This document shows, one piece after another, positions 51,832 to 55,723 of a stretch of 55,723 bases of DNA. How positions within the stretch are numbered: position 1 is the stretch's first letter; the number at the start of each line of letters is the position of its first letter. Source of the DNA: Saprospiraceae bacterium (GTDB taxonomy: Bacteria; Bacteroidota; Bacteroidia; Chitinophagales; Saprospiraceae); assembly GCA_016787575.1 (NCBI GenBank), contig JAEUUO010000003.1, positions 1 through 55,723 on the forward strand, written 5' to 3'. The notes under the pieces were generated by a model. That model was not told where the DNA came from. It did not search any database and saw only the letters and a list, made by a program, of their open reading frames with translations. A program made the position numbers and the translations under genes.

Positions 51832-52374
51832 CTATTTCTTATTCCTATAACGAAGAGTCATTCCATGGTAAATAACATTTTGATTAAACCATTCTTTGTC
51901 ACTTAAACCACTTTGGTTGTTATGACGAATCAAGGTATTGTTAATTTCAATTTTTTTAATATTCGGGCGTTTTAATTCTTCAGAAAAATGTCCGGTAATG
52001 ATGCCATCCAAATTTGTCAAATTGACTTTAAAAGGTTCCCCTTCAATATAAACATCCCCAAGAAATGTATAGTCTGCCGATGGGTCAATGCTTGAACTTA
52101 AATCTACGATGAATTTAGAATTATCGCAAATGGCATTTAAAGTTGCCTTATATACAAAAATGCTATTTGTTCCGGAGACTAAATATTCTGTCTTATAATG
52201 TGCAGCATCGACCGTCATATCCAAGCTTAAAAACTCATCCCAGTTATGCGCAAAACAGTCAGCTAAAATTTCAGCATCACATTCATTGGTTCCATTAGTA
52301 TTGGTTTCTTCTTTGTCGCAAGAAAAGTAACATGTTAAAAATAAAATGGAAAAGATAAATTTTATAGATTTCAT
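51832..52374 (-). CDS. Lipoprotein of unknown function
   Basis: A 180-residue lipoprotein: MKSIKFIFSILFLTCYFSC is a signal ending in a lipobox (Cys19), followed by a polar linker (DKEETNTNGTNE). The mature part is β-rich with three cysteines (ECDAEILADCFAHNW, NAICDNSKF). No family recognised. A run of short tandem repeats lies just past its stop codon. Confidence 0.7.
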   Translation of the reverse strand: MKSIKFIFSILFLTCYFSCDKEETNTNGTNECDAEILADCFAHNWDEFLSLDMTVDAAHYKTEYLVSGTNSIFVYKATLNAICDNSKFIVDLSSSIDPSADYTFLGDVYIEGEPFKVNLTNLDGIITGHFSEELKRPNIKKIEINNTLIRHNNQSGLSDKEWFNQNVIYHGMTLRYRNKK

Positions 52375-52603
52375 AAATGGGAATTTTACTAAGCAAATGC
52401 AAGCCGAATATAAGCTTTTTAATTCATTTTAGACTAAATTTATTTAAATTTTATATTTCGGCTTGATTAAATGTGACTGACAAATTCCTCCTTAAATTCG
52501 ATTATTTTGCCTTGAGTTACTAAATAGAAATTGGAATTTTGTTCAACAGATCCGCTTGGAGTTTGCTTTGTTAGTATTTCGTTTTTCTGTTGAATGTAAA
52601 TGA
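52375..52603. other. Intergenic region without recognised features
   Basis: AT-rich sequence between the divergent lipoprotein gene and the next small frame. No clear -7 element, RNA or repeat is seen. Confidence 0.3.
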
Positions 52604-52831
52604 ATGAATGCGAATGAATCAGATTATGATCTTTCCTTTGAGCTTCATCTGTTATTTATTGTCACCGTATTGGATGCTTTTCGGGATCAGACAAACATAA
52701 CAGGAAAATCATATACAGACCATTTGGATAAGATGGCACTGCATGAAGCCTTGGGTTATAATTCTGTGGATCAGGCCTCGACAATCTTGCACGATCTTTT
52801 AGAAGATTGTTCAGAATGGACAGCGGATTGA
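52604..52831 (+). CDS. Small hypothetical protein (75 residues)
   Basis: A possible gene: MNANESDYDLSFELHLLFIVTVLDAFRDQTN, ending in an acidic helix (DQASTILHDLLEDCSEWTAD). The composition looks protein-like and there is no competing frame, but no homologue family is recognised and the start is uncertain. Followed after 34 bases by another small frame on the same strand. Confidence 0.4.
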   Translation: MNANESDYDLSFELHLLFIVTVLDAFRDQTNITGKSYTDHLDKMALHEALGYNSVDQASTILHDLLEDCSEWTAD

Positions 52832-52865
52832 TGGGGAACTAATTTTAAGAAAGAGTTGGTGAGGG

Positions 52866-53063
52866 ATGTATTTTAAAGATAGCGATGAATTCTATATTGA
52901 TCGAATCATTTCTTCCAGATTAAAACAGGTTTTAAGGGTCAAAATTGCTGATTTAAAAGAAAACATGGACTTAAAGCGAATTGACATACTGATTGAAAAA
53001 GATCTGGAATGCATCAAAAATTATCCTAAGACCTATTGGCCTTTGAAAGCATTGGATTCTTAG
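52866..53063 (+). CDS. Small hypothetical protein (65 residues)
   Basis: MYFKDSDEFYIDRIISSRLKQVLRVKIADLKENMDLKRIDILIEKDLECIKNYPKTYWPLKALDS: a charged, probably helical protein without signal or membrane segment. It may be paired with the frame at 52604. No family recognised. Confidence 0.4.
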   Translation: MYFKDSDEFYIDRIISSRLKQVLRVKIADLKENMDLKRIDILIEKDLECIKNYPKTYWPLKALDS

Positions 53064-53156
53064 AATAAAAATACAAAACGTATTTTGGTGATGAGAAATC
53101 TTGATTAATTTTATTCCAGGTATTAGTTTTACAGAAAAAAACAGAACTAAAATAGT

Positions 53157-53702
53157 ATGAAAATACTTCTTGGAATTTTACTTGTAATAGTCGGGATTAT
53201 TGTGTTGCTCCTAATTGTGGCCCTGTTCATGCGAAAAAACCACTTTGTAAAATGTGAAATTGTCATTGATGCGCCCAGACAAAAGGTATTTGATTATATC
53301 AAACTTCTTAAAAATCAAGACCATTTTAATACTGGAGCTATGAGAGGTGCTGACAGAAAGAGAGAATACAAAGGAATGGATGGGACTGTTGGATTTATAT
53401 ATTCCTGGAGCGGAGATAAAGATGCCGGGGAAGGTGAAAAAGAGATCATGGATCTTGTTGAAGGTAAAAAAATGGAAGCTGAAATTCGATTTATAAAACC
53501 GATGCGGACTTCTTCCAGAATCATCATGGAATTAGAGTCCATCAACGATGCGCAAACCAAAGTTAGCTGGAGCAATTCGGGTGTATTGAGCTATCCGGTA
53601 AACTTCATGATCCCCCTGTTTGAAAAAATGTTTCCAAAAGAAATGAACAGCAGTTTAGTGCTATTAAAAGAAATACTTGAAAAAAAGGATAACTCGTTTT
53701 AA
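53157..53702 (+). CDS. SRPBCC-family protein with an N-terminal membrane helix
   Basis: A 181-residue protein. One transmembrane helix (about 3-26) is followed by a START/Bet v 1-like domain: VKCEIVIDAPRQKVFDYIKLLKN, GTVGFIYSWSGDKDAGEGEKEI, MEAEIRFIKPMRTSSRIIMELE, TKVSWSNSG and a long C-terminal helix. This matches SRPBCC proteins that hold a hydrophobic ligand. The ligand and task are unknown. It has no obvious operon partner. Confidence 0.82.
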   Translation: MKILLGILLVIVGIIVLLLIVALFMRKNHFVKCEIVIDAPRQKVFDYIKLLKNQDHFNTGAMRGADRKREYKGMDGTVGFIYSWSGDKDAGEGEKEIMDLVEGKKMEAEIRFIKPMRTSSRIIMELESINDAQTKVSWSNSGVLSYPVNFMIPLFEKMFPKEMNSSLVLLKEILEKKDNSF

Positions 53703-53807
53703 ATTTCTTTTTTTAGGCTACATGTATCTTTGGCTTAGTTGAGTAAAATCCTTAATACAGATGCTGGCGGCAATCATACAATAACACTTTAAACCAACCA
53801 TCTAAAT

Positions 53808-53963
53808 TCAAGCTTTTTTCAGACTTTCCAAAATCTGTTTGATGACAGCTTCTTTATCATTTCGCAGCTGTTTAGCAAATTGTTTTGCATATGGATGGAC
53901 TTCATAATATTTCTCGCTCCATGAAATAATCTCAACTAAGGCTGGAACCAAATCAATACCTTT
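53808..53963 (-). pseudogene. Remnant of an HxlR-family regulator gene (C-terminal part only)
   Basis: The minus strand encodes 51 residues in frame to a stop: KGIDLVPALVEIISWSEKYY and then EVHPYAKQFAKQLRNDKEAV, ending ILESLKKA. This fits the end of HxlR-type winged-helix regulators (usually ...LTEKGKxLxPVLxxLxxWxxKY). Upstream of the KG the frame meets a stop, and the start, helix-turn-helix and cysteine are missing. The break coincides with the broken start of a VOC gene on the other strand. Confidence 0.65.
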
Positions 53964-53966
53964 TCA

Positions 53967-54323
53967 ATCAACTGGTTTGAAATTCCAGTAAAAAATTTCA
54001 ACAGAGCAAAAGCATTTTATGCAGCACTTTTAGGAGCAGATATACAAGAAATGCCACACCCTTCTTACAAGTATGGCATCTTGCCTGGCGATATGAAAAA
54101 CGGTGTAACAGGTGGCATCGTAGAAGGTGAAGGATTTGAACCATCAATGACAGGTGCGTTAATCTACCTCAATGGCGGAGATGATTTAAGTGTTTCACTT
54201 TCTAAAGTTGAAGCCGCTGGAGGTAAAATTCTACTCCCAAAAACATCAATTGGTCCTAACGGATTTATGGCTCACATTGCCGACACAGAAGGAAACAAAA
54301 TTGCACTTCACTCAATGAAGTAG
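53967..54323 (+). pseudogene. VOC-family (glyoxalase-like) protein gene lacking its start
   Basis: From 53967 the frame reads INWFEIPVKNFNRAKAFYAA and LLGADIQEMPHPSYKYGILPG, ending in AHIADTEGNKIALHSMK. This is a nearly full VOC domain (118 residues) of the kind often coded next to HxlR regulators. No ATG, GTG or TTG precedes INWFEIP in frame, so the first few codons and the promoter are gone. The first internal ATG (54051) would drop the first β-α unit. A real terminator follows the stop. Confidence 0.7.
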
Positions 54324-54334
54324 ATACAAAAGAC

Positions 54335-54368
54335 AAAAGGGCATCAGGAAAACCTGCTGCCCTTTTTT
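54335..54368 (+). terminator. Rho-independent terminator after the VOC remnant
   Basis: The stem AAAGGGCA-CAGG / CCTG-TGCCCTTT (12 bp with one T/C mismatch) has an AAAA loop and runs into a T-tract. It begins about 12 bases after the VOC stop. Confidence 0.85.
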
Positions 54369-54592
54369 TGTTTATGCGTTGCGTTATTCGACAATGTTGA
54401 TGGACGTTTTATTTACTGCAAAACTTGACCGACACCTTTTCGGACAGACAGATAGGCAGCCTATAAAAGGGGGATTGCGTATATTACAGACAAATTTGTG
54501 TATGGTCGAAGTTCAATTCTCCGAATAAAGTTTAGAGCTAAAACTCGCTGCCATCACAAACCTCCAAAACTATATGTGCAATTTAAAATAAC
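54369..54592. other. Non-coding region before the DUF6512-like gene
   Basis: No gene is supported here. It is locally more G+C-rich (for example AAAGGGGGATTGCG at about 54466) than the flanking sequence. Short inverted pieces such as CCGAcaccttttCGG are present. No clear integron attC site, tRNA or tracrRNA-like anti-repeat is found. Confidence 0.3.
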
Positions 54593-55129
54593 ATGAACAA
54601 GTTATCAAGATGGAAACTCACTGGAATATTTGTGTTAACCGTTTTAGGTTTTTTGCTGCACTTCTTATTCCAGTGGACTGGTAACTCCAAAATAATCGGT
54701 TTAATCGCACCTGTTAATGAGAGTGTATGGGAACATTTAAAATTGGGATATTGGGCAGTTATGCTTTTCTCTATAGTAGAATACCCACAAATAAATCAAA
54801 GTGTCCATAATTATTTTTTTGCTAAAACTGTCGGTGTCCTTGCATTGGAGTTTACAATTGTTATAATTTTCTATGGGTATACTTTTTTCTCAGGTAGAGC
54901 GATTTTATTGATAGACATCCTTTCCTATGTTATAGGAGTTATATTATGTCAATATGTATCTTATAAGGTTTTAAGCTTACAAACTTTTCCTTGGCGAATA
55001 CAAAGTTTAAGCCTTGCAATATTTATAGGAATAGCAGTATTATTTGCTGTTACTACATATTATCCACCTCATTATAGAATATTCCTGGACACCAATAATA
55101 ATACTTATGGAATCAATAAGGAGTTTTGA
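54593..55129 (+). CDS. DUF6512-like membrane protein
   Basis: A 178-residue protein with five to six transmembrane helices. The signature GLIAPVNESVWEHLKLGYWAVMLFSIVEY (polar and charged residues between helices 1 and 2) matches small membrane proteins of the DUF6512 type; the family name is from memory. The function is unknown. The stop codon (55127-55129) lies inside the first, degenerate CRISPR repeat, so the array abuts the gene directly. Confidence 0.8.
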   Translation: MNKLSRWKLTGIFVLTVLGFLLHFLFQWTGNSKIIGLIAPVNESVWEHLKLGYWAVMLFSIVEYPQINQSVHNYFFAKTVGVLALEFTIVIIFYGYTFFSGRAILLIDILSYVIGVILCQYVSYKVLSLQTFPWRIQSLSLAIFIGIAVLFAVTTYYPPHYRIFLDTNNNTYGINKEF

Positions 55130-55723
55130 ATGGCTTTCATTTTTAAAACAAAATGTATCTTTGACATAGATAACTCAGCGAAGAGTTTATTAGAGAGTTG
55201 TTTTGAATTGCTTTCATTTTTTAAACAACATGTATCTTTGACATAGTATAATGTAGCATCAGTTTTAGGGCAGTCCGTTTTGAATTGCTTTCATTTTTTA
55301 AACAACATGTATCTTTGACATAGTTATTCGATGAAATAAACGACGCGATAACCGTTTTGAATTGCTTTCATTTTTTAAACAACATGTATCTTTGACATAG
55401 AAAAATGTGGACACGAGATAGGCGGCGTTAGTTTTGAATTGCTTTCATTTTTTAAACAACATGTATCTTTGACATAGGTTAAAAGAGAGTTACTATGATT
55501 TAGCTAGTTTTGAATTGCTTTCATTTTTTAAACAACATGTATCTTTGACATAGGAATTGGATGCAAAGGCAGATCAATTTATGTTTTGAATTGCTTTCAT
55601 TTTTTAAACAACATGTATCTTTGACATAGCATCAGGATGGATTAGGCGCAATGCCAATGGTTTTGAATTGCTTTCATTTTTTAAACAACATGTATCTTTG
55701 ACATAGCGGCTTTAGCAAGTGGA
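55123..55723 (+). CRISPR. CRISPR array, 47-bp repeats, probable type II-C; runs past the window edge
   Basis: Eight repeats of 47 bp start at 55123, 55200, 55277, 55354, 55431, 55507, 55583 and 55660. Repeats 2 to 8 are identical: they begin GTTTTGAATTGCTTTCATTT and end TATCTTTGACATAG. Repeat 1 has three differences and overlaps the end of the DUF6512-like gene. There are seven full spacers of 29 or 30 bases and a partial eighth. Repeat length and the GAATTGCTTTC...TATCTTTG core match Bacteroidota type II-C (Cas9) arrays. No cas gene or tracrRNA is in the window; they are expected to the right. The degenerate repeat on the left suggests this is the older, trailer end. Confidence 0.95.
55212..55240 (+). 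promoter_or_regulatory. Promoter inside the CRISPR repeat (second repeat shown)
   Basis: Within each repeat, TTTC (bases 13-16) and TATCTTTG (bases 34-41) are 17 bases apart. The latter is an exact TAnnTTTG -7 element. The tRNA-Gln promoter in this window uses the same TTTC variant. Transcription would start in each following spacer and run rightwards, as known for type II-C arrays with one promoter per repeat. Confidence 0.6.

Noticed and set aside
54369..54592. Integron attC site or tracrRNA anti-repeat upstream of the DUF6512-like gene
   Set aside because: GTT-containing short motifs occur, but no paired core sites and no complement to the CRISPR repeat could be found.

Overview
The window is chromosomal DNA of an AT-rich Bacteroidota bacterium, most likely from the Saprospiria/Chitinophagia side of the phylum. 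The evidence is the promoter type (a -7 element TAnnTTTG with a TTTG/TTTC element about 18 bases upstream), a complete Bat (aerotolerance) operon, a secreted protein with a type IX secretion C-terminal domain, many SP-II lipoproteins, a two-component regulator-propeller kinase, a DUF3078 protein and a 47-bp CRISPR repeat of the Bacteroidota type II-C kind. The genus cannot be settled from the sequence.

Region 1 (1-8.1 kb) is a nitrosative/anoxic stress locus. After the cut end of an IS3-type element come an Rrf2 regulator with an NsrR-like three-cysteine pattern, a quinol nitric oxide reductase (norZ), the class III anaerobic ribonucleotide reductase genes and a PAP2/vanadium-haloperoxidase-like lipoprotein. 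All four transcription units carry the same 20-bp operator at or just after the promoter, with the palindrome AGACAT-AA-ATGTCT as its best copy. This looks like one local regulon. The ribonucleotide reductase is split: the large NrdD ends after its zinc site and the glycyl-radical segment lies in a separate 67-codon gene, followed by nrdG.

Region 2 (8.1-31.3 kb) is mostly housekeeping and envelope genes: a nuclease plus papain-like protease pair without signal peptides, polA, an lpxD-like gene, an acyltransferase, an esterase, cutC, superoxide dismutase, a DMT transporter, a peroxiredoxin, the N-degron pair clpS-aat, a 1334-residue secreted BNR/LamG protein, folC-ubiX-phosphopantetheinyl transferase-lipoprotein, a second PAP2 lipoprotein, a TerC protein and small hypothetical genes.

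Region 3 (31.4-47.4 kb) is almost entirely minus-strand: a NarL-type response regulator with its propeller histidine kinase, a TMEM175-type channel, an OmpH-like coiled coil, asnS, and the nine-gene moxR-to-batD operon. The operon includes a secreted DUF3298-like protein, a short BatD-like paralogue, and a BatC with 29 consecutive glutamines.

Region 4 (47.5-55.7 kb) has a DUF3078 protein, an M28 peptidase, hpt, tRNA-Gln(TTG) followed by about 110-bp tandem units that begin with the 3' end of the tRNA, several small hypothetical genes, two facing gene remnants (HxlR and VOC) joined at what looks like a deletion point, a DUF6512-like membrane protein, and a CRISPR array that runs off the right edge. 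No cas gene is in the window.
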